Positions 24,260-33,803 of a stretch of DNA of 64,000 nucleotides are shown here, piece after piece. The stretch lies in assembly GCA_008011715.2 (NCBI GenBank), contig CP136508.1:4278001-4342000 (forward strand). The letters run 5' to 3'. How positions within the stretch are numbered: the stretch's first letter is position 1; every line of letters starts with the position of its first letter. Source of the DNA: [Empedobacter] haloabium. Its GTDB lineage: Bacteria; Pseudomonadota; Gammaproteobacteria; Burkholderiales; Burkholderiaceae_D. The position numbers and the translations under genes were made by a program. The notes beneath the pieces were generated by a model. The model ran no database searches. It was not told the origin of the DNA and saw only the letters and a list, made by a program, of their open reading frames with translations.

Positions 24260-24360
24260 GCACCACGACGACGATCGGGGCAGCCAGGCGCAGCATGCCA
24301 CATCGCCCGTTCCGGCCAGGCCCGCCATCCGAGCCCAGGCCACATAAAAATGGAGACATC

Positions 24361-27300
24361 ATGCGTACACCGTTCCGCCCCACCCTGATCCGCCTCGCCA
24401 TCGCCGGCGCGTTCGCCCTTCCCGGCATCGACGCAACCGCGCAGCTGATCGCCCTCGCGCCAAGCGAAGCCGAACCCGTGGCGCCAGCGGCCCAAAGCGG
24501 CGCCGCACAGGCCACGCCATCCGCCGACGCGGCGGCGTCCACACCCGTCGCTGCCGCCACCGCCCAGGCGGTCGTCACGTCCGGCGCCTCCGCCGAACCG
24601 GAAAGTCCGACATCCGTCGTACGCATCTCCGGCTCACGCATCGTCGCCCGCGGCTTCACCCAGCCCACGCCGACGACCAGCCTGACCACCGCCGACCTGG
24701 AAAAGGCCGCCAAGCCAAACCTGTTCAACACGCTGGCCGAACTGCCGGCGCTGCAAGGCAGCACGGGCCGCACCACCAGCACCAACAGCACCAGCAGCGG
24801 TATCCAGGGCCTGTCGTCCCTCAGCCTGCGCGGCCTGGGCACGATCCGCACCCTGACCTTGCTGGACGGCCAGCGCGTGGTCGGCGCCAATGTCACCGGC
24901 GTGACGGACGTCAGCCAGTTCCCGCAACTGCTGGTCAAGCGCGTCGATGTGGTGACGGGCGGCGCCTCCGCCTCGTATGGTTCGGACGCCGTCGGCGGCG
25001 TCGTCAACTTCGTCACCGACAAGAAGTTCACCGGCTTCAAGGCCAACGTCCAGGGCGGCATGACGAAGTACAGCGACGACAAGGGCGGCACCTTGCAAGC
25101 GGCTTGGGGCCGCGGTTTCCTGGACGACCGCCTGCACGTGGCGGTCAGCGGCGAGTTCACCAAGGAGAACGGCATCGATTCGCCCGGCTTCGGCGAGGTG
25201 GGACCGAACGGCCGCACCTGGTACAAGAACCCCGCTTACTCCGTGCGGCCGCTGGCGCAGACGAACGACGGGCTGCCGCAATACCGCGTCATCGAACACG
25301 CGCAGCAGTACCAGTACGCGAAATATGGCCTGATCACCAGCGGCCCGCTGCAGGGCACCGCGTTCGGCCCGGGCGGGGTGCCGTTTCCGTTCCAGTACGG
25401 CTCGAACGGCGTGCCGGACGGCCGCGGCGGCGTGACGGGCTGCGTCAACCCGTTCTGCATCGGCGGCGACCTCTCGGGCAGCGTGGGCGCCGGCACCAAC
25501 CTGGCGATGAACTTCAAGCGCCAGGTGGCATACACGCGCATGTCGTGGGACCTGACACCGGACCACGAGATCTACTTCACGGCCAACTACGCCCAGGTGG
25601 CCTCGCACTTCTCGCCCAACCCGGGCGCCGCGAAGAACGGTAACCTGACGATCCAGTGCTCGAACCCGTTCCTGCCCGCCTCCATCGTGGCCGCCTGCGC
25701 GCAGAACAACATCACCAGCTTCGCCTACGGCACCGCCAACGCCATCTTCCCGGCCAATATCAACGTGCACCCGACGCGCACGCAGCGCCGCTTCGTGCTG
25801 GGCGCGGACGGCAAATTCCAGCTGCTGGGCCGCGAATGGTCGTACGACGCCTACGTGACGCATGGCGAGAACAAGACCAATATCGACGTGCACGACATCA
25901 CCTTGAACGCGCGCTACAACGCCGCCATCGACGCCGTGCGCGGCCCGGACGGGCGGATCGTCTGCCGTAATCCGGTTGCGGCGGCATCGGGTTGCGTGCC
26001 GCTCAACATCATCGGCGACAATCCGGTCGACCCGGCCGCATGGGCCTATATCGCGCCGGCGCAAGGGCCGCGCCAGCGCACCACGCAAAGCCAGGACGTG
26101 GCCAGCTTCAACCTGAACGGCGAACTGTTCGAAGGCTGGGCCGGTCCCGTCTCGCTGGCGACAGGTGCCGAATACCGCCGTGAAAAATACCGCGTGCGTG
26201 GCGACGCCTACGGTGCCGGCGTGTCGCCCGACTCGCCCAACAACGCGTTCTATCCAGCCGACCCGCTGCTCAACACCACGGTCGGCAACAACTGGTACGC
26301 CGGGAATTACCACAACGGCCAAGGCTCGTACAACGTGCGCGAAGCCTACGTGGAACTGAACATCCCCATCCTGAAATCGGCCATCTGGGGCGAGGCCAAC
26401 CTCAACCTGGCCGACCGCGAGACCAAGTACAGCACCGCCGGCAGCGTGGGCAGCTGGAAGCTGGGCGCCAGCTGGCAGACGCCGATCGACGGCCTGCGCC
26501 TGCGCGGCGTGACCTCGAAGGACGTGCGCGCGCCCAACCTCTCCGAGCTGTTCGCCGCACCGGTCGTCGTCAACAACATCGTGCAATACCAGGGCAACAC
26601 GATCACTGTGCAGGAGCGCACCGTCGGCAATACCGCGCTGCGGCCGGAGATCGCGCGCAACAACTCGTTCGGCATCGTATTGAACCAGCCGAAGTGGGCG
26701 CCCGGCTTTTCCATCTCGGCCGACTACTTCGACATCAAGGTGCGCGGCGTGATCTCGGCGCTGACGATCCAGCAGGAAGTGGACCTGTGCGTGGCGGGCA
26801 ACCAGGAGATCTGTTCGGCGATGGTGCTGAACAGCCCCGGCAACAACTACGTCACGGTGCAGAACTTCAACCTCGCTTCGCTGCACACCAAGGGCGTGGA
26901 CATCGAGACGGCCTACCGCACCAATCTCGACAAATTCGGCCTGCCCGGCCGCTTCACGTTCCGCGCGCTGGGGACCCGCATGCTGCACTTCATCACCGAC
27001 TCCGGCGTGGTCGGCACGATCCCGGTGGACGGCGCCGGTTCCAATATGGGCAATACGCCGAAGTGGAAAGTGCTGGCGCAGCAGACCTGGGAGCACGACA
27101 AGCTGTCGCTGTCGCTGACGGAACGCTGGATCAGCGACGGTACCTATCGCAACGACTTCATCGAATGCCAGAGCAACTGCCCTGTCTCCACGCTGATCCA
27201 CCCGACCATCCACAGCAACCGGATGAAGGGCGCCACCTACCTGGACATCGGCGGCAGCTGGAACTTCAGCAAGCAGCTGCAGGCCTACTTCAAGATCGAC

Positions 27301-27420
27301 AATGTCACCGACCGCGATCCGGAGCCCGCGCCGCAGACCAATGCCAGCTACGGCATCAACCCGGCGCTGTACGATGTGGTCGGGCGTGCCTACCGGGCCG
27401 GCCTGCGCTACAGCTTCTGA
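24361..27420 (+). CDS. TonB-dependent receptor of a sugar-type uptake locus
   Basis: 1,019 aa from ATG 24361 (GGAGA upstream). Signal peptide to about residue 28, then an Ala/Pro/Ser-rich stretch of about 50 residues before the TonB-box-like VVRISGSRI; plug domain with LSLRGLG, LTLLDGQRV and VDVVTGGASASYGSDAVGGVVNFVTD; a large barrel ending in a Phe-terminated strand (YRAGLRYSF). The long form and the VVxISGSR start resemble oligosaccharide-type receptors of Proteobacteria. It is first in a four-gene operon with a GntP permease, a polysaccharide-lyase-like protein and a ThuA protein, behind LacI-type operators, which supports uptake of a plant-type sugar-acid oligomer. Confidence 0.9.
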   Translation: MRTPFRPTLIRLAIAGAFALPGIDATAQLIALAPSEAEPVAPAAQSGAAQATPSADAAASTPVAAATAQAVVTSGASAEPESPTSVVRISGSRIVARGFTQPTPTTSLTTADLEKAAKPNLFNTLAELPALQGSTGRTTSTNSTSSGIQGLSSLSLRGLGTIRTLTLLDGQRVVGANVTGVTDVSQFPQLLVKRVDVVTGGASASYGSDAVGGVVNFVTDKKFTGFKANVQGGMTKYSDDKGGTLQAAWGRGFLDDRLHVAVSGEFTKENGIDSPGFGEVGPNGRTWYKNPAYSVRPLAQTNDGLPQYRVIEHAQQYQYAKYGLITSGPLQGTAFGPGGVPFPFQYGSNGVPDGRGGVTGCVNPFCIGGDLSGSVGAGTNLAMNFKRQVAYTRMSWDLTPDHEIYFTANYAQVASHFSPNPGAAKNGNLTIQCSNPFLPASIVAACAQNNITSFAYGTANAIFPANINVHPTRTQRRFVLGADGKFQLLGREWSYDAYVTHGENKTNIDVHDITLNARYNAAIDAVRGPDGRIVCRNPVAAASGCVPLNIIGDNPVDPAAWAYIAPAQGPRQRTTQSQDVASFNLNGELFEGWAGPVSLATGAEYRREKYRVRGDAYGAGVSPDSPNNAFYPADPLLNTTVGNNWYAGNYHNGQGSYNVREAYVELNIPILKSAIWGEANLNLADRETKYSTAGSVGSWKLGASWQTPIDGLRLRGVTSKDVRAPNLSELFAAPVVVNNIVQYQGNTITVQERTVGNTALRPEIARNNSFGIVLNQPKWAPGFSISADYFDIKVRGVISALTIQQEVDLCVAGNQEICSAMVLNSPGNNYVTVQNFNLASLHTKGVDIETAYRTNLDKFGLPGRFTFRALGTRMLHFITDSGVVGTIPVDGAGSNMGNTPKWKVLAQQTWEHDKLSLSLTERWISDGTYRNDFIECQSNCPVSTLIHPTIHSNRMKGATYLDIGGSWNFSKQLQAYFKIDNVTDRDPEPAPQTNASYGINPALYDVVGRAYRAGLRYSF

Positions 27421-27426
27421 CGCGCC

Positions 27427-28734
27427 ATGGGACATCTTGCCTCCGTCCTGCTGGCGGTCGGCCTGCTGACCGCCATGATCGCCTGGGCCAAGGTGCAGCC
27501 GCTGCTGGCGTTCGTCGTGGCCGCGCTGGTGGCGGCCCTTCTTCTCGGCGTGCCGCCCGGGCAGATCCCCGGCGCCATCGAGAAAGGCATCGGCGACCTG
27601 CTGGGCTCTCTCGTCGTCGTCATCTGCCTGGGCGCGGTGTTCGGCAAGCTGATTGCCGACAGCGGCGCGGCACGGCGCATCGCCACCTGCCTGATCGGCT
27701 TCATGGGGCCGTCCCGCCTGCCCGTCGCGCTGACGGTGACCGGACTGGTGGTCGGCGTGCCGCTGTACTACAACGTCGGCTTCGTGCTGCTGGTGCCGCT
27801 GATCCTGTCGCTGGTGTTCCAGTCCGGCCGGCCCGCCGTCGCGCTGGCCGTGCCGCTGCTGGCCGGCCTGTCGATCGCGCATGGCTTCCTGCCGCCGCAC
27901 CCGGCGCCGACCGCGCTGGTCTCCACCGTGCACGCAGACATGGGCACGACGCTGCTGTACGGGCTTGTCGTCGCCATCCCGACGCTGATCGTCGCCGGCC
28001 CACTGTTCGCCACCACGCTGCGCCGCATCCGGGCCGCACCGCCGCTGTTCGCCAACACCGCCGTGGCGGATGGCGACCTGCCGGGCACCTTCAACAGCTT
28101 TGCGACGGCACTGCTGCCGGTACTGCTGCTGGGCGCCGGCACGCTGGCGACGATGGCCCGGCCGGACCTGGCGCCCGTTCTCGCCTTCTGGACCAATCCC
28201 CTCACCGTGATGCTGCTGTCGTATGGCGTGGCGGCCATCACGCTCGGGCTGGCGCGCGGCCAGCGCCTGCCGGCCGTGATGGCCGGCGCGCAGGACGCGA
28301 TGCGCGAGATCGCGCCGATCCTGCTGATCATCGCCGGTGCCGGCGCGCTCAAGCAGGTGCTGGTGGTGTCGGGCGTCAGTGCGGAGCTGGGCGACATGCT
28401 GGGCGCTCTGCCGGTGCCGCCGCTGGTGCTGGGTTGGTCGGTGGCCACGGTGATCCGCATCTGCCTGGGCTCGGCCACCGTGGCGGGCGTCACGGCCGGC
28501 GGCATCGTCGCGCCGCTGGCGCAAAGTTCCGGCGTGGACGCCAACCTGATGGTACTGGCCATCGGTGCCGGCAGCCTGATGTGCAGCCACGTCAATGACT
28601 CGGGCTTCTGGATGTTCAAGGAATATTTCGGGCTGTCGCTGGCGGACACGTTCCGCTCGTGGACCCTGATGGAGACGCTGGTCGGCGTGTTCGGCCTGCT
28701 GTTCGTGCTGCTGTTGTCGCTGTTGATCGGATAA
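27427..28734 (+). CDS. GntP-family gluconate/sugar-acid:H+ symporter
   Basis: 435 aa, about twelve membrane helices, normal family length. GntP features: GKLIADSGAARRIA near helix 3, PLYYNVGFVLLVPL, AHGFLPPHPAPTALV and a late SHVNDSGFW. The family moves gluconate or related aldonate/uronate acids across the inner membrane. It follows the receptor after 6 nt and precedes the lyase/lactonase-like gene by 3 nt, so it probably imports the acid released in the periplasm. No kinase for gluconate is visible nearby. Confidence 0.9.
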   Translation: MGHLASVLLAVGLLTAMIAWAKVQPLLAFVVAALVAALLLGVPPGQIPGAIEKGIGDLLGSLVVVICLGAVFGKLIADSGAARRIATCLIGFMGPSRLPVALTVTGLVVGVPLYYNVGFVLLVPLILSLVFQSGRPAVALAVPLLAGLSIAHGFLPPHPAPTALVSTVHADMGTTLLYGLVVAIPTLIVAGPLFATTLRRIRAAPPLFANTAVADGDLPGTFNSFATALLPVLLLGAGTLATMARPDLAPVLAFWTNPLTVMLLSYGVAAITLGLARGQRLPAVMAGAQDAMREIAPILLIIAGAGALKQVLVVSGVSAELGDMLGALPVPPLVLGWSVATVIRICLGSATVAGVTAGGIVAPLAQSSGVDANLMVLAIGAGSLMCSHVNDSGFWMFKEYFGLSLADTFRSWTLMETLVGVFGLLFVLLLSLLIG

Positions 28735-28737
28735 TCG

Positions 28738-31737
28738 ATGAGAACCATGCTTGCCACGCTTGCCCTGCTGCTGGCCGCCACCACGGCTGCCGCCTCCCCG
28801 TCCGCCTACCAGTCGCTGCCGGCCGATCCGCGTGCCATCGTCGTGCGCGCGCCGTCCGACGGCAAGACCGATGCCAGCGCCGCGCTGCAGCAGGCGATCG
28901 ACCGCGCCGCCAACGACGGCGAAGGCGGCGTCGTGTTCCTGCCGTCCGGCCGCTACCGCATCACGCGCAGCATCCTGATTCCGCTGGCCGTGCGCGTGTA
29001 CGGCGTCGGCCCGACCCGTCCCGTGTTCGTGCTGGCGCCGCGCACGCCCGGCTTCCAGCAGGGCGTGGCGAACATGGTGATCTTCACGGGCGGCGACCAA
29101 TACAACGTGGGCAAGGTGCCGATGCCCGTGCCCGGCGCGGTGCCGCGCGACCGGCCACCGGTACGCGATGCCAATTCCTCGACGTTCTACTCGGCGTTGT
29201 CGAACGTGGACTTCGAGATCGGCGACGGCAACCCGGCCGCGGCCGCCGTGCGCATGCACACGGCCCAGCACTCGAACCTGAGCCACATCGACTTCCATCT
29301 CGGCTCCGCGCTGGCCGGCATCTACCAGGTCGGCAATATCGCCTACAACCTGCGCTTCCACGGCGGGCGCTACGGCATCCTCAGCGAGAAGACGTCGCCG
29401 GCCTGGCAGTTCACGCTGCTGGATTCGTCATTCGACGGCCAGCGCGATGCCGCCATCCGCGAACACGAGGCGGGGCTCACGCTCGTCAACACGACGATCC
29501 GCGACACGCCGGTGGGCATCGAGATCGACCGCGGCTATGGCGACTGGCTGTGGGGCAAGGACGTGCGCTTCGAGAACGTGGCCAAGGCCGCGCTCATCGT
29601 CAGCAACGAGAACAACGTCTACACGCAGGTCGGTTTCGACAACGCCAGCGCGCGCAACGTGCCCACCTTCGTGCGCTTTCGCGACAGCGGCCGCACGCTC
29701 GCCGGCGCCGGCGCGGCCTACCGCGTCAGCGAGTTCACCTACGGCCTGACCCTGGACCGGCTGGGCGAACCGGGCCGCTTCGATACGCGCTACCGCACCG
29801 CGCCCGCGAGCGCCGCGGGCACGGTACCGGCCCTGCGCGCGCTGCCGCCGACGGCCGAGTGGAGCAACGTGCACCGCTTCGGCGCGCGCGGCGACGGCGT
29901 CAGCGACGACACGGCCGCCATCCAGAAGGCCATCGACAGCAGCCGCGTGGTCTACCTGCCGCTGGGCTTCTACGTGGTCAACGACACCATCCGGCTGCGC
30001 CCGGACAGTGTGCTCGTCGGCCTGCACCCCGGCCTGACGCAGCTGCTGCTGCCGAACGGCTCGCCCGCCTACCAGGGCGCCGGCGCGCCGAAGGCGCTGC
30101 TGGAGAGCGCGCGCGGCGGCGATGCGATCGTGTCCGGCATCGGGCTGGCGACGGGGGAAGTCAACCAGCGCGCGGTGGCATTGCTGTGGCGCGCAGGCGC
30201 ACAATCGCTGGTGGACGACGTGCGCATCCAGGGCGGCCACGGCACCCGCCTGTACGACGGCAGCCGCAACGACCCGTATCGCAAGGATGCCAAGTTCGAC
30301 ACCACCGCGCACTGGGACCGCCAGTACCCCAGCATCTGGGTCACGGACAATGGCGGCGGCACCTTCTCCGGCATCTGGTCGCCCAGCGGCTACGCGCAGG
30401 CCGGTTTCTACGTGACGAACACGAAGACGCCGGGCCGCGTGTACGAGCTGTCCGCCGAGCACCACGTGCGTGCCGAGATCGTCTTGGACAACGTGGAGAA
30501 CTGGGAATTCCTGGCGCCGCAGACGGAGGAGGAAGTGCGCGACGGCGCCGACGCGGTGTCGCTGGAGATCCGCAACAGCCGCAACCTGCTGTTCGCGAAC
30601 TACCACGCCTATCGCGTCACGCGCTCCATCAAGCCCATGCCGGCGGCGGCGCTGATCACGAACTCCAGCGACATCCGCTTCCGCAACGTGCACGTCAACG
30701 GCGAGAGCGGCTTCGCCACCTGCGACGACAACGGCTGCACCACCTTCCTGCGCGCCAGCAAATACCCGTACGAGAACGCGATCCGCGACGTCACGCACGG
30801 CATCGACGTGCGCGAGCGCGAGTTTGCCGTCCTCGATTACACCGGCCGGCAGAAAGCTGCCCCGCTCCCGCAAGGTAAAGTGGAAAAGCTGGCCGACGGT
30901 TTCCATTCGATCGCCGGCGCGGCTGTCGATGCGCGCGGCAAGCTGTATTTCGTCGACCGCCACTGGCGCCGCATCCACAGCTGGGCACGGGATGAAGGCC
31001 TGGCTGTCGTACGCGACGCGCCACTCGATCCCGTCAACCTCGCCATCGACGCCAGCGGCAATGTGCTGGTGCTGTCGTCGTTCGGACCGCAGGCCACCGT
31101 GTATGCCTTCAAGCCGCGCGCTCCCGCGACGGAGGTCACCATGATCCAGCCGACGCCGGTCGCACCACGGTCCGGCGCCCAGGTCGCGGTGCCCGTCAAC
31201 TTCTGGCAGAACGGCGAGTTCCGCGACCAGCTCGACCCGCGCACCATGGAATTCACGACCCTGGCCGAGATGTTCGCGCGCGACGTGGCGCAGCCGCAGG
31301 CGCGCGAATACGTGTCGCCGGACGGCAGCCTGGTACTGCCGGCCTACCGTGTGCTGCGCCAGGGCGCGGCCGATCACCTGGGCTACCGCTGGTCGCATGG
31401 CCTGAACGCGCACGGCTTCGTCAGCGCGCCGGTGGGCCAGCGTGTGGTGTTCACCAACGGCTCGGAGAACCGCACCTTCAGCGGCGTGGTGGGCGCAGGC
31501 GGCGCCATCACGGAGCTGAAGCAGGTCGCGGACCGCGGCGGCGAGAGCGCGGCGGTGGACGACGCGGGCAACGTCTACGTGGCCAACGGCCAGGTGTTCG
31601 TGTACGGCCCCGACGGCAAAGAGCGTGGCCGCATCGACGTGCCGGAACGCCCGCTGCAACTGATCTTCGGCGGCGCCGACCGGCGCACGCTGTTCATCCT
31701 GGCGCACCGTGCGCTGTATGCGGCGCGCATCGAATGA
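28738..31737 (+). CDS. Double pectate-lyase-like protein fused to a gluconolactonase-like propeller
   Basis: 999 aa, exported (signal peptide about residues 1-20). Domain 1 (about 32-360) begins like Pectate_lyase_3/GH28-related beta helices (SDGKTDASAALQQAIDRA...VVFLPSGRYRIT). Domain 2 (about 378-690) restarts the same motif (VHRFGARGDGVSDDTAAIQKAID...VVYLPLGFYVV). The C-terminal part (about 715-999) has repeats such as AAVDARGKLYFVDR, LAIDASGNVLVL and AAVDDAGNVYVANG, resembling SMP-30/gluconolactonase propellers. It may cleave a uronate-containing polymer and open a lactone in one polypeptide. Catalytic residues cannot be assigned by eye. Directly follows GntP and precedes the ThuA gene by 11 nt. 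Confidence 0.82.
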   Translation: MRTMLATLALLLAATTAAASPSAYQSLPADPRAIVVRAPSDGKTDASAALQQAIDRAANDGEGGVVFLPSGRYRITRSILIPLAVRVYGVGPTRPVFVLAPRTPGFQQGVANMVIFTGGDQYNVGKVPMPVPGAVPRDRPPVRDANSSTFYSALSNVDFEIGDGNPAAAAVRMHTAQHSNLSHIDFHLGSALAGIYQVGNIAYNLRFHGGRYGILSEKTSPAWQFTLLDSSFDGQRDAAIREHEAGLTLVNTTIRDTPVGIEIDRGYGDWLWGKDVRFENVAKAALIVSNENNVYTQVGFDNASARNVPTFVRFRDSGRTLAGAGAAYRVSEFTYGLTLDRLGEPGRFDTRYRTAPASAAGTVPALRALPPTAEWSNVHRFGARGDGVSDDTAAIQKAIDSSRVVYLPLGFYVVNDTIRLRPDSVLVGLHPGLTQLLLPNGSPAYQGAGAPKALLESARGGDAIVSGIGLATGEVNQRAVALLWRAGAQSLVDDVRIQGGHGTRLYDGSRNDPYRKDAKFDTTAHWDRQYPSIWVTDNGGGTFSGIWSPSGYAQAGFYVTNTKTPGRVYELSAEHHVRAEIVLDNVENWEFLAPQTEEEVRDGADAVSLEIRNSRNLLFANYHAYRVTRSIKPMPAAALITNSSDIRFRNVHVNGESGFATCDDNGCTTFLRASKYPYENAIRDVTHGIDVREREFAVLDYTGRQKAAPLPQGKVEKLADGFHSIAGAAVDARGKLYFVDRHWRRIHSWARDEGLAVVRDAPLDPVNLAIDASGNVLVLSSFGPQATVYAFKPRAPATEVTMIQPTPVAPRSGAQVAVPVNFWQNGEFRDQLDPRTMEFTTLAEMFARDVAQPQAREYVSPDGSLVLPAYRVLRQGAADHLGYRWSHGLNAHGFVSAPVGQRVVFTNGSENRTFSGVVGAGGAITELKQVADRGGESAAVDDAGNVYVANGQVFVYGPDGKERGRIDVPERPLQLIFGGADRRTLFILAHRALYAARIE

Positions 31738-31748
31738 AGGGAGAACAC

Positions 31749-32510
31749 ATGAAACGCATCGCCATCGCAGCCCTGGCACTGGCGGCAGGCACCGACGCGC
31801 TGGCCGACAGCCAGTTCAAGCTGCTGGTGCTGGCGATGCCGGGCAAGTACCACTACGAATACATCCCGATCGCGCGCGACAGCCTGGAAAAGCTGGGCAA
31901 GCTGCATTCGTTCGAGGTCACGTACACGCACCGTCCCGAGGCCTTCGACGGCGACCTGAAACAGTACGCGGCCGTCATGTTCCTCAACACGCCGGGCGAA
32001 GAGCTGAACGCTCGCCAGCGCGCCGGCTTCGAGGCCTACATGAAAGGCGGCGGCAATGCCATCGTCGTGCACCGCGCCGCGATCACGCCGCCAAACGCAT
32101 GGCCGTGGTACGAGAAGCTGGTCGGCCGCCGCGTGGGCGTGCATCCGATGCTGCAGACGGGTGTCGTCACCGTCGTGGACAGGGGTTTCCCGGCCACGTT
32201 CGGCCTGCCGGAGCGCTGGATCTGGAGCGACGAGTTCTACGTCACCACCAATCCCTACAACGTGACGATCCAGCCGGTGCTGAACGTGGACGAATCCAGC
32301 TACGACCCGACGAAGATCTGGCCGGGCCAGGTGGCGAAGGGCATGGGGCGCGAGCACCCGGTGGCGTGGTACCACCGGGTGGAACAGGGGCGTGTGTTCG
32401 TCACCACGCTGGGGCACAACGGCGAGATGTACCGCGATGCGCAGTACCTGGGGCATTTGATGGGTGGGATTTACTGGGCGGCGCAAGGACGAGGACAGAC
32501 CGCACGCTAG
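31749..32510 (+). CDS. ThuA-like domain protein
   Basis: 253 aa from ATG 31749 (GGGAGA upstream; an in-frame ATG at 31734 would lack a site and extend the signal). Signal peptide to about residue 20 (ALALAAGTDALA). ThuA-like, class I glutamine-amidotransferase fold: FKLLVLAMPGKYHYEYIP, YAAVMFLNTPGEELNARQRAGFEAYMKGGGNAIVVHRA, ending with RVFVTTLGHNGEMYRDAQYL. ThuA domains occur in sugar (trehalose and other) utilisation loci, with unclear chemistry. Last gene of the receptor operon. Confidence 0.88.
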   Translation: MKRIAIAALALAAGTDALADSQFKLLVLAMPGKYHYEYIPIARDSLEKLGKLHSFEVTYTHRPEAFDGDLKQYAAVMFLNTPGEELNARQRAGFEAYMKGGGNAIVVHRAAITPPNAWPWYEKLVGRRVGVHPMLQTGVVTVVDRGFPATFGLPERWIWSDEFYVTTNPYNVTIQPVLNVDESSYDPTKIWPGQVAKGMGREHPVAWYHRVEQGRVFVTTLGHNGEMYRDAQYLGHLMGGIYWAAQGRGQTAR

Positions 32511-32561
32511 CGGCTTACGGTCAGCTCCTCGAGCGCGCGGCGGGAAGCCACCATGGAAGGT

Positions 32562-33053
32562 TCAACACACCTTGTTTGCAGAGAGATCCCAACCGCCCGT
32601 GGTACTGCCACCAGCTCCGCCCGTTATTTTCTGCTGCGTGTACTTCCACTTCACCTTGGCGAACTTCAGGCTTACGTGCTCCGTCAGGATGGAACCAGCC
32701 ATCACGTTCGGTACGACAGCACCGATCAGCACATTCTCGAGCTCGATCTCAAAGTACTTCACGCGCTCGCCATGTCCATCGGCGCGCATGAATTCGAATT
32801 TCGCTTTTGGGATCGTCCTGCCTGCCGAGCAGGTCTGCAACAGCATCGGTGACGCAAGGTCGGTGAGCTTTGAAATCACGACGTCGCCATGCTCGCACCG
32901 TTCGGCCGTGTGCCCCCCGCCGGTAGACGCGGTAGCCGACTTCGGCTGCATGACGCTCCAGACCGCGGATGTACATTCGATCCATTCCTTGTGCTTCTCG
33001 TCCGCCGACTCGCCCTTGATTCCATCAATTTGCAGATACACATCGATTGCCAT
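32562..33053 (-). CDS. hcp: Hcp (TssD), orphan copy 2
   Basis: 163 aa, same length as the cluster copy at 687-1178 and visibly very similar over its whole length (same N-terminus, TASTGGGHTAERCEH, W-x-YTQQKITGGAGG). ATG 33053 has GGGAGG 6 nt upstream. It lies some 21 kb from the T6SS cluster and is divergent from two small genes (33231 and 33804) that look like an immunity/effector pair. Orphan hcp genes often mark Hcp-delivered effectors. The local sequence is less GC-rich than the housekeeping blocks. Confidence 0.95.
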   Translation of the reverse strand: MAIDVYLQIDGIKGESADEKHKEWIECTSAVWSVMQPKSATASTGGGHTAERCEHGDVVISKLTDLASPMLLQTCSAGRTIPKAKFEFMRADGHGERVKYFEIELENVLIGAVVPNVMAGSILTEHVSLKFAKVKWKYTQQKITGGAGGSTTGGWDLSANKVC

Positions 33054-33230
33054 AACGCCTCCCAAGACATGGAACATCGAAACATGCAGGTATCCGCCGA
33101 TGCTCTATCGGACTGCTGTTCGCCATGTTGAGGGAGCGCAGGTACACACGGCTGCGATGGGGGCATGCTGAGGCCACGCAGAACGCCCGGTTATGCGAAT
33201 CGCCAATGTAAAGCTTCTCGGAGGAGTTCG

Positions 33231-33800
33231 ATGCATACGATCTCGAAATTTTTTTCGTGCGCAGTCATGTCCGTTTTCGCCACAGACAGGCTCGCGGAAG
33301 AAGACTATAGATTCGCCTTCAGTCCACTCGCTGGTAAGTCATGTGTGACGCAGGTGGACGATAGAGCCACTGGTGCCCGGACGACCGAGTGCCCAGGCGT
33401 GCATGGCTATCGACTGCATATCATCGAGGACGACGAGCGCGTTACCGTGAATGTCATCGCACCGGACCGTCGCTCGTTTGCCCTGGACTACTGGGGAGTC
33501 ATTACGCGCGGGTTCTCGACGCTGGGTCGGCGGGCAGAGTGGGTGATCCATACGGACGGCGGCAGGTCTATCCCTGTCGCAGTCATTGTTCGCGTCGATA
33601 CGCTGGATCAGCGCGACCCCGAGCATCCGCAAGCGCGCCCGCTACTTGCCGTAGCGAAGATCCGTCGTGATACAGCGTGTGTAACCCACCGAATTGATGC
33701 CAGCAAGCCAGGGGCCGCCGCGCTTGCGCGCGAAGCAGCGTCGGAGTCGGCCGCTCCCTGCCTGCACGAGATCGCTGCAACCACACCGGAGAAAGGATGA
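33231..33800 (+). CDS. Hypothetical exported protein, candidate immunity protein
   Basis: 189 aa, not recognised. GGAGG precedes ATG 33231. A short basic-hydrophobic N-terminus (HTISKFFSCAVMSVFA) suggests export. The rest is a mixed alpha/beta domain with four further cysteines (CVTQ, TECPG, TACVTH, APCLHE) that could pair in the periplasm. It ends 3 nt before the M15-like peptidase gene, so the two are translated together. A periplasmic protein coupled to a cell-wall peptidase next to an hcp gene is what a T6SS immunity protein would look like. This function is inferred from position only. Confidence 0.65.
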   Translation: MHTISKFFSCAVMSVFATDRLAEEDYRFAFSPLAGKSCVTQVDDRATGARTTECPGVHGYRLHIIEDDERVTVNVIAPDRRSFALDYWGVITRGFSTLGRRAEWVIHTDGGRSIPVAVIVRVDTLDQRDPEHPQARPLLAVAKIRRDTACVTHRIDASKPGAAALAREAASESAAPCLHEIAATTPEKG

Positions 33801-33803
33801 CCT

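Larger units (their letters stand above)
23955..24360. other. 406-bp intergenic control region upstream of the TonB receptor locus
   Basis: Divergent promoter region between the PEP-CTERM gene and the TonB receptor operon. It is markedly AT-richer than its surroundings on the left. It holds two palindromic operators (separate entries) and a small dyad GCTTCC-N7-GGAAGC near 24121-24139. No open frame with a ribosome-binding site is visible, and no confident -35/-10 pair. Confidence 0.75.
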
